Counted from the first letter of the stretch, positions 49,036 to 59,265 are shown. The stretch: 64,000 nucleotides of DNA from Desulfobacterales bacterium (GCA_024226555.1 JAAELO010000198.1:62001-126000), one strand, 5' to 3'. Made by a program: numbers and translations. Notes: generated from the letters alone by a model not told the origin.

Positions 49036-50442
49036 TTAAATTTTTTTTTCTAAAATATTAGCAACTGCATTATTTATTGATTCAACTTCTTTATCACTTA
49101 CAGTTCTTAGATCTAAAAGGAAATTATCATTTTCGATTCTCCCTATTACAGATGGTTTTGAATATCTCATTTTTTTCTCTATGTATGAGGCTGATTTGCC
49201 TGGTACTTTGATAGTAACAGCACTGCTTGGAAGTAGCATTAATGGAAGAGAGCCACCTCCTGCTTTTGACTGGGTATCACAGGTTGACACCTCTATTTTA
49301 TCCCCATATTTTTCAGTAAGTATTATAGAAACTTTAGCAGCCCTGGCTTCTATTTCGGCCTTTTTCATAAAAAGCATTTTAAGTGTTGGTATTTCAGATA
49401 CAGCGGCTCTTTCATCCCGATAAAAACGCATAACTATTTCAAGTGCTGCAAGAGTCAGCTTATCTATCCTGACTGCACGGGTAAAGGGATTTTTTTTTAT
49501 TTCATCAATTATCTCTTTTTTACCAATAATTATGCCGGCCTGTGGACCTCCAAGGAGCTTATCACCACTAAAGGTAATCAGATCAACACCTGCTTTTACA
49601 GATTCCTGTACAGTTGGCTCTTTTTGAAGTCCATATTTTGAAAAATCCACGAAAGTACCGCTTCCCAGGTCCTCCATGACCGTTATCGATCGTTCTTTTC
49701 CAAGGGAGACCATCTCTTCAAGAGACAAACTGGAAGTAAATCCAACAATACTATAATTACTTGTATGAACTTTAAGTAAAAGACCTGTTTCTTCATTTAT
49801 CTCATTTTCATAGTCTTTTCTGTGAGTCCTGTTTGTTGCACCAACCTCTTTTAAAATTCCACCACTTTTAGCCATAATATCAGGAATTCTAAAAGATCCG
49901 CCAATCTCTACCAACTCTCCCCTTGAAACGATAACCTCTTTACCACTTGCTATTGTTTCAAGGGCCAATAGAACCGCACTTGCATTATTATTGACAACCA
50001 TTGCAGCTTCGGCTCCGGAAATTTCGCAGATGATATCCTCAACTATGCTGTATCTTGACCCCCTTTTACCTGATTCTATATCAAATTCAAGGTTCGAATA
50101 ACCTGAAGCTATATCAGACATGTGTTTAAGAGCAGCCTCTGGAAGAAGAGATCTTCCAAGGTTTGTGTGAACAACAACCCCTGTTGCATTTATAAGATTA
50201 ACAAGATTAGGTGTTGTTTTATCCTGAACCAGATCCTGAATTTCACTTTGTAATCCATCTATACTAACATCTTCACCGGCTAAAATAAAAGCTCGTTTTT
50301 TTTCAATAATCTCTCTGATTGATGATGTTAAAACCGATTTTGGTATCTCTTTATAAAAATCCTGCTCCCCAAACTCTTCAAGAAGATTGTCCACTCCGGG
50401 AAGCAATTTAAGCATATTTTTCTGTTCATTATTTAGTTGCAT
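49036..50442 (-). CDS. selA: L-seryl-tRNA(Sec) selenium transferase
   Basis: LINATGVVVHTNLGRSLLPEAAL...GYSNLEFDIESGKRGSR...VNNNASAVLLAL...DLITFSGDKLLGGPQAGIIIGKK. Confidence 0.97.
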   Translation of the reverse strand: MQLNNEQKNMLKLLPGVDNLLEEFGEQDFYKEIPKSVLTSSIREIIEKKRAFILAGEDVSIDGLQSEIQDLVQDKTTPNLVNLINATGVVVHTNLGRSLLPEAALKHMSDIASGYSNLEFDIESGKRGSRYSIVEDIICEISGAEAAMVVNNNASAVLLALETIASGKEVIVSRGELVEIGGSFRIPDIMAKSGGILKEVGATNRTHRKDYENEINEETGLLLKVHTSNYSIVGFTSSLSLEEMVSLGKERSITVMEDLGSGTFVDFSKYGLQKEPTVQESVKAGVDLITFSGDKLLGGPQAGIIIGKKEIIDEIKKNPFTRAVRIDKLTLAALEIVMRFYRDERAAVSEIPTLKMLFMKKAEIEARAAKVSIILTEKYGDKIEVSTCDTQSKAGGGSLPLMLLPSSAVTIKVPGKSASYIEKKMRYSKPSVIGRIENDNFLLDLRTVSDKEVESINNAVANILEKKI

Positions 50443-50454
50443 TGTTTTCCTTAT

Positions 50455-51798
50455 TTACGTGAGCAAATCAACTGTTTTCGATGGAATCATCTCAACAATT
50501 TCAGGTATTGAATCCATTGTTAAGTTTAATGATTTAAGGCAATATTCAAGTGATTTTGGTTTTTGATCTGCAAATACCCCTCTGCTAAATCTCTCCATAA
50601 TAAAATCTGCAATATAGATTATATTTACCAACTCTTTATTTCTCTGTGCTTTCTCAGGATCATGATGATACATTATTACATCGACAAGTGGGGATGGAAA
50701 ATTCCAGCTCTTTGCAATTTTTTTCCCAATTTCCAGGTGGTTAATTCCAAAAACATTATTTTCCACAGAAGCGATAGCTTCACTTTTCTCAAATTCTCTA
50801 TAGAAAAATGGCTTTGACTTGTTAAAGAACTGATCCAGCATAACCCCGCCTAAGTCATGTAAAAGCCCCGCCGTATAGGCTACTCCTGGCGATACTATTT
50901 CTGTTTTTTTTGCAAGACCTTCTGCAATAGCTGAAGTTCCAACGGCATGATGAAATAATCCACCCATACAAAGTGAATATCCGGAACTGGACTGATTATA
51001 AAATTTCTTAACACTATTTGAGATAATAATTTTTATCAGTTTGTCCATACCAATTATTGAGAGAGCATCATCTAAAGAATCGATCTCTCTCTTCATTGCA
51101 AAAAAACTTGAATTGCAAAGCTTAATAATTTTAGCTGTTATTACCTGATCTTTTTTCACCTCTTCTGCAATATTTTCTATACTGTAATATCCATCATTTA
51201 CCATTCTTAATATTTTAAGAGCAACCTGAGGAATTGGCTGTAGTTTTTCAAATGCATAATCAATCTCTTCCTTTGCCGGAATTTTGTGTCCAGCACCTGA
51301 CATGGTATAAATTGTTTTTGGAGTAATACTAAATTCACCGCAACTCATATCCAAAGACAGGTTACATGAAAAAAATCCACCTGTTTCAGATTTAATAACA
51401 GATATATTCTGCTGTGCCAAAATACCTTTAACAATTTCAATTGTTCTGCCGCCAATATCCAGGTTTATATCCTGCATGCTAACAGGACCCACAAGAGCCC
51501 CACCTGCAATAACCACCTCAAGGTTTTCAAAAGCTGAACCTTGTTTTACAAGCTCATTAAGAAATATTGGAAGTGCAGTAGTTGCAAATTTTGCGGGTTC
51601 ATCCACATGGGTGTATGAGATTGGTTCCGGGAGCAATATATGCAAAAGCCCGCCAGATCTGTTTTTTTTATCATATGCTGCAACACCAACACAGGTTCCT
51701 AAAAGAGATTCATAGACTACTGATTTTTCAGTTGAAACGACAAATGACCCTGAAAAAATATGTTCTCTTTTCATTCTTATAGTATTTTTTAATGCCAT
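50455..51798 (-). CDS. CheD-like/HDOD fusion protein
   Basis: N-term LGTCVGVAAYDKKNRSGGLLHILLPEP...VVIAGGALVGPVSMQDINLDIGGRTIEIVKGILAQQNISVIKSETGG (CheD-like); C-term QPIPQVALKILRMVNDGYYSIENIAEEVKKDQVITAKIIKLCNSSFFAMKREIDSLDDALSIIG (HDOD). Confidence 0.88.
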   Translation of the reverse strand: MALKNTIRMKREHIFSGSFVVSTEKSVVYESLLGTCVGVAAYDKKNRSGGLLHILLPEPISYTHVDEPAKFATTALPIFLNELVKQGSAFENLEVVIAGGALVGPVSMQDINLDIGGRTIEIVKGILAQQNISVIKSETGGFFSCNLSLDMSCGEFSITPKTIYTMSGAGHKIPAKEEIDYAFEKLQPIPQVALKILRMVNDGYYSIENIAEEVKKDQVITAKIIKLCNSSFFAMKREIDSLDDALSIIGMDKLIKIIISNSVKKFYNQSSSGYSLCMGGLFHHAVGTSAIAEGLAKKTEIVSPGVAYTAGLLHDLGGVMLDQFFNKSKPFFYREFEKSEAIASVENNVFGINHLEIGKKIAKSWNFPSPLVDVIMYHHDPEKAQRNKELVNIIYIADFIMERFSRGVFADQKPKSLEYCLKSLNLTMDSIPEIVEMIPSKTVDLLT

Positions 51799-51981
51799 TT
51801 ATTCTCTTCCAGTTAGACTTTTAGGATATCAATCTTAAATTATCTCCCATAATCCATATATATTACAATGTTTTTATACAACTATTATTAAAAACATTGG
51901 CTATTGATTGTTTATATATTCTGTTTAATATGCTAAAAAACATGCAAAATCAAAGTTTTAGATTACAAAAAAAGAGGCCAA

Positions 51982-52692
51982 ATGAAAACACCAAAAGATT
52001 ATATAATTTTCCCACTGGATTTTGAAAACATTGATCAGGCAAGATCATATGTAAAATTATTACATGAAAAAGTTGGTATGTTTAAAGTCGGCTTAGAGCT
52101 TTTTATTGCAGAAGGTCCCTCTATAGTCGATATGATTAAAAATGAAAGTGACGTTGATATCTTTCTTGATCTGAAACTCCATGACATACCAGCAACTGTC
52201 GCAAAAGCTGTGAAAAGTGTATCAAATCTTGGAGTAAAGTTTTTAACTGTCCACTGTGGTGAATCGAAAAAGATGCTTAAACAGGCTGTGGAAGCAGCAG
52301 ATAACAAAGTTGAAATTCTTGGAGTTACTGTTCTTACCAGTGTGGCCTCAAATGATATTGAAGAAAGTGGTTTTAAAAAGGAGTATCATTCGGATGTGAA
52401 ACAACTGGTTCTTAAAAGAGCAGGTATGGCAAAAGAGTGTGGATGCCCCGGAATTGTTTGCTCCGGGCAGGAAACGCCTGCTCTAAAAAAAGAGTTTGGC
52501 GATGGTCTGAAACTAATCACACCTGGAATCAGACCTTCATGGAGTTCAAAAGATGACCAGAAAAGAATTGTCACTCCAGCAGAAGCTATAAAAAATGGTT
52601 CCGATTATTTAGTAATTGGAAGACCCATAAGATCGGCAAATGATCCAATTAAAGCTGCTGAGAAAGTTGCTGAAGAGATTGCAGAGATCTAA
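51982..52692 (+). CDS. pyrF: Orotidine-5'-phosphate decarboxylase
   Basis: FPLDFENIDQA...FKVGLELF...DVDIFLDLKLHDIPATVAKAV...LITPGIRP...SDYLVIGRPI. Confidence 0.97.
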   Translation: MKTPKDYIIFPLDFENIDQARSYVKLLHEKVGMFKVGLELFIAEGPSIVDMIKNESDVDIFLDLKLHDIPATVAKAVKSVSNLGVKFLTVHCGESKKMLKQAVEAADNKVEILGVTVLTSVASNDIEESGFKKEYHSDVKQLVLKRAGMAKECGCPGIVCSGQETPALKKEFGDGLKLITPGIRPSWSSKDDQKRIVTPAEAIKNGSDYLVIGRPIRSANDPIKAAEKVAEEIAEI

Positions 52693-52700
52693 AAAAAGAA

Positions 52701-52728
52701 AGCCGGAAAAAGTCCCCTCTTTCCGGCT
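52701..52728 (+). terminator. Terminator-like hairpin after pyrF
   Basis: AGCCGGAAA-N10-TTTCCGGCT. Confidence 0.7.
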
Positions 52729-52884
52729 CAAAACCCTTCTCTCACAAGAAAAGTCAATGTCTGTATTTTTTTTTTACAAAATAAATAAGGTTCCGTCAAT
52801 TTCAAAATAAAAAAAAATAATTTTAGTAGTTACATTTCAGTTTTTTATGTTGTTTTATCAAAAATTTGTTATCTTAATTAAATC

Positions 52885-53262
52885 ATGGAAGAACTTAAAA
52901 GAACCATAATCGCTCTTGCTTCACCTGCCAGGGAGCAAATAAAACTATACCCTGAGTTTGTATGTATTGGAGATGAGCTGGTACTTGATTTTGATGAAGC
53001 TTACAAAGAAATTAAAGAACCTGCATTTAATCCTGAACAGAAAGGTGCTTTAGAAGAGCTTGATCAGTTTTTAGAAAGTCATGCAGGTCCTGAATTTGAA
53101 GAGATGTATTTGGAAAGAGACTCACTTTTTAAGGATATGCGTTGGGTAAAGATTCGTAATTTAGCTCATAGAGTTATTGAAGCCATGGGTTGGAATTATG
53201 AGAATCCAGTAGGACCAGATGCTGTTTATTTGGGAAAAAAGAATAAAAATATTCGGGAATAA
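52885..53262 (+). CDS. Conserved-looking hypothetical protein
   Basis: 125-aa ORF, compositionally normal, isolated between terminator and next operon. Confidence 0.7.
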   Translation: MEELKRTIIALASPAREQIKLYPEFVCIGDELVLDFDEAYKEIKEPAFNPEQKGALEELDQFLESHAGPEFEEMYLERDSLFKDMRWVKIRNLAHRVIEAMGWNYENPVGPDAVYLGKKNKNIRE

Positions 53263-53428
53263 TTTCCAGAGCTTGCCTGTAAAGTTAATTAATTTACCGG
53301 TAAAATCCATATTCAAAGCTTCAAATTATCACTTACCAACCTTATTCATTTTATTTTTTATTTAATCTGTCTGTATTTGCAGGTTATTTGTCATTGTACT
53401 CAAGCCGGTTTTCTGGAATGATCTTTTT

Positions 53429-53483
53429 AAGAGGTTGTGTAAAAAATGCACTTTTGCTCAATTTCTATTTGTGACAACCTCTT
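53429..53483 (+). promoter_or_regulatory. Leader hairpin abutting the Shine-Dalgarno of the GlxA-like gene
   Basis: AAGAGGTTGT (53429-53438) / ACAACCTCTT (53474-53483), immediately before AGGAGA. Confidence 0.45.
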
Positions 53484-53495
53484 TAGGAGACAGTT

Positions 53496-54488
53496 ATGGA
53501 GAATAAAAAAGTTATACAGGTCATTTTCAATGGTTCACAAATCCTCGATATTACAGGCCCCATGGAAGTATTTGCACAGGCCAATGAGATTTTATCAAAA
53601 AATGGAGATTTTTTCTATGACCTCTCACTTATATCCCATAAGAAAGGGCCCGTATCAACGTCATCAGGTTTGAAGCTGTTGGCCGAAAAGGATTTCAAAT
53701 CATTTAACAGTAGCAATTTACTGGATACATTGCTGATTGCAGGTGGAAATGGAGTGTATCAGGCAAGGTTTCAAAAGGATTTGATTGATTTTGTCAGGGA
53801 GCATGGGAAAAATGCCATGCGCATCGCATCCATCTGCTCAGGAACTTTTATTCTTGCCGAGGCTGGTTTGCTGGATGGAAAACAGGCTACCACCCACTGG
53901 TCTGTAACTGAAAAACTGGCTCTGGAATATCCTGAAATTGATGTAAAGCCGGATAATATTTTTATCCGTGATGGTAATATATATTCATCTGCGGGTGTAA
54001 CTGCAGGTATAGACCTGGCCCTTTCTCTGGTTGAAGAGGATCATGGACGCAAAATAGCTCTTGAGATTGCAAAACAGCTTGTTGTGTTTATGAAACGTCA
54101 GGGCGGACAATCCCAGTTCAGTACAACACTGATCGGGCAATATGCTGCCAGAGGAGTTTTAAAGGATATACTCAAATGGATTAAACAGAATCCTAAACAG
54201 GATATGTCCGTTGATGCTCTTGCTTTAAGGTGTGCTATGAGTGAACGGAACTTTGCAAGAGTTTTTAAGCAAGAGGTTGGTATGACACCGGGAAGATATG
54301 TTGAAAAAATGCGTGTGGAATATGCTGCTGAACTGATCGAAAGTAGAGGTGATGATTTTCACAAAATTGCGAGTACAAGCGGATTTAGTAGTGATGAGAT
54401 GATGAGAAGAGCTTTTATGCGCCAGCTCAATGTACTGCCCAATTCATACCGAAAACGATTTGGAATAAAGAGGAGAGAAGAGAAATGA
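53496..54488 (+). CDS. GlxA family transcriptional regulator (DJ-1/PfpI domain + AraC HTH)
   Basis: DJ-1: IASICSGTFILAEAGLLDGKQATTHW; AraC: MSVDALALRCAMSERNFARVFKQEVGMTPGRYVEKMRVEYAAELIES. Confidence 0.95.
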   Translation: MENKKVIQVIFNGSQILDITGPMEVFAQANEILSKNGDFFYDLSLISHKKGPVSTSSGLKLLAEKDFKSFNSSNLLDTLLIAGGNGVYQARFQKDLIDFVREHGKNAMRIASICSGTFILAEAGLLDGKQATTHWSVTEKLALEYPEIDVKPDNIFIRDGNIYSSAGVTAGIDLALSLVEEDHGRKIALEIAKQLVVFMKRQGGQSQFSTTLIGQYAARGVLKDILKWIKQNPKQDMSVDALALRCAMSERNFARVFKQEVGMTPGRYVEKMRVEYAAELIESRGDDFHKIASTSGFSSDEMMRRAFMRQLNVLPNSYRKRFGIKRREEK

Positions 54489-55072
54489 ACAGAAAAAACC
54501 TAGCAATACTGATATTTGATGATGTGGAAGTTATGGATTTTGCAGGACCCTTCGAGGTCTTTTCAGTGACAGATGAACTCAGTAACCATGAACTTTTAAA
54601 TGTGTATACTGTGGGTCAAAAAGCTACTATACGAGCCAAAAACGGGCTTAAGGTTGTACCGGATTACTCTCCCAAGAATTGTCCTGCGCCGGATTATCTT
54701 CTTATTCCAGGTGGATCTGGAACCCGTCCATTACTGAAAGATGAGAAACTCCTGCATTGGATAGTTCAAATTGCAGAAAATTGTGAAAATGTACTATCTG
54801 TTTGCACAGGTTCTCTTGTTCTTGCCAAAGCAGGTCTGCTTAAGGGACTGAAAGCGACCACTCATCACGAGGTAATCGGGGAACTTGAAGAGATGGCTCC
54901 TGAAACGGAAATCGTTAAAGATCAGCGTTTTGTGGATAATGGAAAAATACTCACATCGGCTGGTGTGGCTGCGGGTATCGATATGTCTTTATATATGGTA
55001 AGTCGTCTCTACGGAGAGGAGATGGCTGTAAAAATAGCTAAATACATTGAGTATAGAGTAACTAATAATTAG
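54485..55072 (+). CDS. DJ-1/PfpI family protein (isonitrile hydratase-like)
   Basis: NLAILIFDDVEVMDFAGPFEVFSV...LSVCTGSLVLAKAGLLKGLKATTHHE; ATGA overlap with upstream gene. Confidence 0.92.
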   Translation: MNRKNLAILIFDDVEVMDFAGPFEVFSVTDELSNHELLNVYTVGQKATIRAKNGLKVVPDYSPKNCPAPDYLLIPGGSGTRPLLKDEKLLHWIVQIAENCENVLSVCTGSLVLAKAGLLKGLKATTHHEVIGELEEMAPETEIVKDQRFVDNGKILTSAGVAAGIDMSLYMVSRLYGEEMAVKIAKYIEYRVTNN

Positions 55073-55312
55073 ATTTTGACTGAAATTCAGATTATAAAAA
55101 CTTTTAGTTTTATAAAATCTCTGCATTTGAAAAAATAACGAACCAGCTCGTTTATAAAAAGCTTTAATTTATAAACATTACAACAGTTTTTTTTGTAACA
55201 CTCTGTTGTTTTTGTTTCTTTTTAAAACAATTCAGATGTTTTGTTTTTTAAAACAACGATAAGTAGTTCGGTTAAAACAAAACTAAAGCCTTTTGTTTTA
55301 TAGGCAGTGCCT
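55055..55312 (-). repeat. MITE-like intergenic element, copy 11 (long form, inverted, outer right end truncated)
   Basis: CTAATAATTAGATTTTGACTGAAATTCAGATTATAAAAACTTTTAGTTTTATAAAATCTCTGCATTTGAAAAAATAACGAACC...AACAACGATAAGTAGTTCGGTTAAAAC, near reverse complement of copy 14. Confidence 0.8.
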
Positions 55313-55397
55313 TACAACTATAATTCGAAATTATAAAATATTCATGATTAGATTACTAAGAGGGCCTAAACCCTCTTGTAAAATATATTAGAACTCT

Positions 55398-57395
55398 TTA
55401 ATACTTAAACAATCCAACTATATCATTTAGCTTAATAGCCATATCTTTAAGATCTTCAACACTTGCTGCAACCTGATCACTGTTTTGAGAGATCTCATCT
55501 GCAGCTGTATCCATTGAAGCAAGATCTTTTGTTATTTCGTTTAGAGCTGTTGAGCTTTCAGAAACATTGTTATTTACATCTCCAATTCCACTTGAAACCT
55601 GACTTACATTTTCAGATATTTCAGTTGTGGCAGCTGATTGTTCCTCAATTGCAGTTGCAATAGTAGTAATTATACTGTTTATTTCATCCATTATTCCTGA
55701 GACATTTTGAATCTCAGAAATTGTTTCATGAGTTGTTCCCTGTACGCCTTCAATCTTATTTCTAATTTCACCAGTCGCTGAAGCTGTTTGGGATGCAAGT
55801 TCTTTAATTTCATTTGCCACAACGGCAAAACCCTTTCCTGCTTCACCAGCTCTTGCAGCTTCAATTGTAGCGTTAAGTGCCAGCAGGTTTGTCTGGTCTG
55901 AAATATCTGTGATAGCATCAGTAACTGTTGATATTGCATGAACAGAAGATCCAAGCTCATTCATCATATCGGACGCTCCCTTCATTTGAGTCAGTGCAAC
56001 ATTTGAAACACTTCTTGCTCTTTCTGAATTTTTTGCTATTTCATTTATTGTAACTGTCATCTCTTCTGTGGCTGTTGCAACCACATGCGTATTATGATCT
56101 GTTTGCTCCATAGTTGCTGCCACAGAAACCATATTACTACTCATCTCTTCAGATGCGCTCGCTACAGTATTTGCAAGCAGCGATGAATCTTTTGCACCAG
56201 ATGCCATTTTTTGCGCAATACCTAAAAGTTTTGCTGATGAATCATCCACAACAAAAACATTAGCTGCAAGATCTTTTATTATACCCTGAAGATTGTTGAT
56301 AAACTTGTTAAACCATTTAGCAAGGTCTCCAAGTTCATCATTTGAATCTATTTCAAGTCTTTTGGTAAGATCTCCTTCTCCCTCAGCTATACCTTTAAGC
56401 ATTGCTGTTGCCCGACCAATAGGCTTTGCAAGTGATGATGCTATGAAATATGCAAGTACAGCAAAAGCTCCGGCCAAAATTATACCAATAACCGCCATGA
56501 TTGAAAGCATTGAGTAAACCTGTGAAATTACTTCACTCTTTTTTACAAGCCCTACCAATTTCCAGCCAAGATTAGTTGAAGTTACTTTAGCAACATAACT
56601 AACTCCATCAATTTCGATCTCAATGTCTCCTTCTTTAACTTCAGCGATCTTTGCAAAGGCAGGAATATTTGACTTGCTCAACTTTTTAAAGATAGTTTCT
56701 GGTTTGTCAGGGTTAGCAAGAATAACTCCATCGTCCTGAATTAGCATGACATAACCACTTTTTCCAACTTTAATTGTTTGGATGAAATCAGTCAGCGCAT
56801 TTAATGTAACATCAAATGCAACTACCCCAATTTTATCACCACTTTTACTTACAGATTGTGCCACACTGATAACGGCATCGCCGGTTGTTGATTTATATGC
56901 TCTGGTTACGTGGGGAACTGATTTTGAGACGGCTTGTTTATACCATGGTCTTACTCTTGGATCAAAGCCAGGTGGTAGGGCACTATTGCTGGCCATTGTA
57001 AATCCACCAAACTTTGTACCCATATATACTTCAATATAGTTCTTATGGGTTTGGTTAACATTATTAAAAAAGTCCAGAATTTTCTTCTCTACAGAACCAG
57101 CTTTATCATATGAAACTGATCCTTTCTCTTTTAGGTTTATAAAAGAGTTAATAGATTCATCAGCCTGGGTTACATCTGGATGTTTTGCCATCATATCAGC
57201 ATTCTCTTTGATGTCATCAAAAAATATGGAGATAGCTTTTTCAACATGTGAAAGTTCATTTCCTGTGGATATATAAAATTTATCCAGAGAATCTTTTTGA
57301 ATGTTGTAACCAAGAATAAGACATAGCAGTAGAATTGGAACAATAGCAGAAGCCAGAAAACCAAAAATCAATTTTTTTCGAATAGTCACTCTCAT
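55398..57395 (-). CDS. Methyl-accepting chemotaxis protein (Cache sensor, HAMP, signalling domain)
   Basis: Cache-type [57 protein letters not shown]. Confidence 0.97.
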   Translation of the reverse strand: MRVTIRKKLIFGFLASAIVPILLLCLILGYNIQKDSLDKFYISTGNELSHVEKAISIFFDDIKENADMMAKHPDVTQADESINSFINLKEKGSVSYDKAGSVEKKILDFFNNVNQTHKNYIEVYMGTKFGGFTMASNSALPPGFDPRVRPWYKQAVSKSVPHVTRAYKSTTGDAVISVAQSVSKSGDKIGVVAFDVTLNALTDFIQTIKVGKSGYVMLIQDDGVILANPDKPETIFKKLSKSNIPAFAKIAEVKEGDIEIEIDGVSYVAKVTSTNLGWKLVGLVKKSEVISQVYSMLSIMAVIGIILAGAFAVLAYFIASSLAKPIGRATAMLKGIAEGEGDLTKRLEIDSNDELGDLAKWFNKFINNLQGIIKDLAANVFVVDDSSAKLLGIAQKMASGAKDSSLLANTVASASEEMSSNMVSVAATMEQTDHNTHVVATATEEMTVTINEIAKNSERARSVSNVALTQMKGASDMMNELGSSVHAISTVTDAITDISDQTNLLALNATIEAARAGEAGKGFAVVANEIKELASQTASATGEIRNKIEGVQGTTHETISEIQNVSGIMDEINSIITTIATAIEEQSAATTEISENVSQVSSGIGDVNNNVSESSTALNEITKDLASMDTAADEISQNSDQVAASVEDLKDMAIKLNDIVGLFKY

Positions 57396-57914
57396 TTTTA
57401 TGATCCTTACAATATTATTTTAAATCAGGAAAATTTATAGATATTAAGTAATTTTCTGTAATTTTCCTGACAAGTTAGCTTGTATAAATAAAAAAGCGAT
57501 GAACCATAAATTAGCAAAGTAAAAAAGTAAAACATTTTTTACGAAAAAGCATTTGCTAAAGCATGAGACATTTTATATCTACTTGATTTATTTAAGGATT
57601 TAACTTTATTAAAAATTAAGGCTTATTGTCTTTTACTTAAATTGTCAGGACTGAAGAAATTTAAGTATGTATTAATTATTTAGTTATCTACAACCCATCT
57701 TTTATCTCAGGTTTTCTATGTAATTTAGTTACATCCAAGAGATATAAGCAATGTAACAATGTTTACTTCTGGGACTAATCCATAATCACAACCGTTACAC
57801 AATAACAGCTTTGAAATTCATACTTTTTGTAGTAAAAGATTTAAAGGGATGACTATAAAGGACTTAATTATGAAGTTTGGAGTTGGGGACGCATAAGGAG
57901 AAAAAAAAATGGTA

Positions 57915-57931
57915 GGGCGAAATAATCGCCC
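57915..57931 (-). terminator. Terminator-like hairpin for the lipoprotein gene
   Basis: GGGCGA-AATAA-TCGCCC; on the minus strand followed by a T-rich stretch. Confidence 0.5.
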
Positions 57932-57944
57932 AAAGTATTAAAAT

Positions 57945-58265
57945 CTAATTTTTCTTCATTTTATTTCTCACTTCTTCAGCCATTGCAAAAATTTCTTTAG
58001 CAGTTTTACCATTAAGCTTAGCGCCAACCTCTTTTTGAATCTGCTCTCCACTCTTTTTTCCCATGTTTGAAATTGCTTCTATCATGTAAAGACCGGTAAC
58101 AGATTCCTGGAGTTTTTTCTGATCCTCAGGAGATAGTTTAACCATCATTTTCTGCATTGATGACGCCATGGTTTCTTTACTGGATGTATCCAATGTGGGA
58201 TCTCCACCACAAGCTACAAGAAGTAATGAAATTGTTATTAATAGTGCTATAGCTGTTTTTTTCAT
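57945..58265 (-). CDS. Small lipoprotein
   Basis: MKKTAIALLITISLLLVACGGDPTLDTSSKETMASSMQKMMVKLSPEDQKKLQESVTGL; lipobox LVAC. Confidence 0.85.
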   Translation of the reverse strand: MKKTAIALLITISLLLVACGGDPTLDTSSKETMASSMQKMMVKLSPEDQKKLQESVTGLYMIEAISNMGKKSGEQIQKEVGAKLNGKTAKEIFAMAEEVRNKMKKN

Positions 58266-58306
58266 ATTTTTTCTCCTGATTTGGTATTGAAAATGTTATT
58301 TTTTAA

Positions 58307-58496
58307 ACCGCCTATCAGTTTTGTTTGTTTTAACCGAACTACTTATCGTTGTTTAAAAAACAAAACAACAGAGTATATTACAAAAAAAAAACTGTTCTAA
58401 AACCGGTTCGTTATTTTTTCTAATGCAGAGATTTTATAAAACTAAAAGCTTTTATAATCTGAATTTCAATCATAATTCAAATTATTAGAGGTTCCC
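58307..58496 (+). repeat. MITE-like intergenic element, copy 14 (long form)
   Basis: AACCGCCTATCAGTTTTG...TTTTAACCGAACTACTTATCGTTGTTTAAAAAACAAAACAAC...GAATTTCAATCATAATTCAAATTATTAGAGGTTCCC; left boundary approximate. Confidence 0.8.
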
Positions 58497-58619
58497 ATAA
58501 ATCTGAATCAACTTAAACATCATTATACACATATTATTGAAAATATATATCTATATTATTTACTTCGGGAACCTTTGAAGGTTCTGCATAAATAAATACT
58601 TTTTTACATTTATACTGGC

Positions 58620-58853
58620 TTATATAGCATTCTCCATTTGACTACTTGTCAGAGTATGACGAATTTCAGTAAAAGTTTTTGTATAAAGATAAACTATCTC
58701 ACCATCTAATTCTCCAAATGAGCGGGATAAGCTAATCACTTTATCCTTATCAATTTTCTGACCATTAAAATATTTTCTTATTTCCCTTACAATGGTGATT
58801 CTTTCGATCGTTCCATCTTTTTTCATTTGTTGTTTATAAACAATCAAAAACAT
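58620..58853 (-). CDS. Small hypothetical protein
   Basis: 77-aa ORF MFLIVYKQQMKKDGTIERITIVREIRKYFNGQKIDKDKVISLSRSFGELDGEIVYLYTKT; plausible coding composition. Confidence 0.45.
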   Translation of the reverse strand: MFLIVYKQQMKKDGTIERITIVREIRKYFNGQKIDKDKVISLSRSFGELDGEIVYLYTKTFTEIRHTLTSSQMENAI

Positions 58854-58922
58854 TTATTCCGGTTAACATGGACATTAAATTACTGATCCCGGTTTTATAT
58901 TCAGTCAAAGGACAATTATAAT

Positions 58923-59265
58923 ATGGATATTAAAAAGCAAATTCCTGTCTTATCAATGAATATTTATAGTGAAGCCCTAAGAGTTAACGCTTTGGATCTA
59001 TACAACTACAGTGTAAAATATCGTTTAAAGAATGGATAGAGGATTTGATAGAAGGTTATAAAGGACTTCATGAATACATCGTTATACATGAACCCGCGGT
59101 AGGAGATGTGACCCTATTTTGGTTTATTACATCAACCTGAGACTTGCTAAAACAGCCGCACTACGTGCCGCGTCTACTCAGGGAGAGAAGGCATATGAGC
59201 ATTTAAAAAAGTCTAAATCCTCAGGTTTTTTAAGTGTTCCAATTGCAATATCGCTCATTCTCTGA
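58923..59265 (+). pseudogene. Possible decayed gene remnant
   Basis: Coding-like stretches in different frames (MDIKKQIPVLSMNIYSEALRVNALDLYNY; ISFKEWIEDLIEGYKGLHEYIVIHEPAVGDVTLFWFITST; INLRLAKTAALRAASTQGEKAYEHLKKSKSSGFLSVP) interrupted by stops. Confidence 0.35.
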
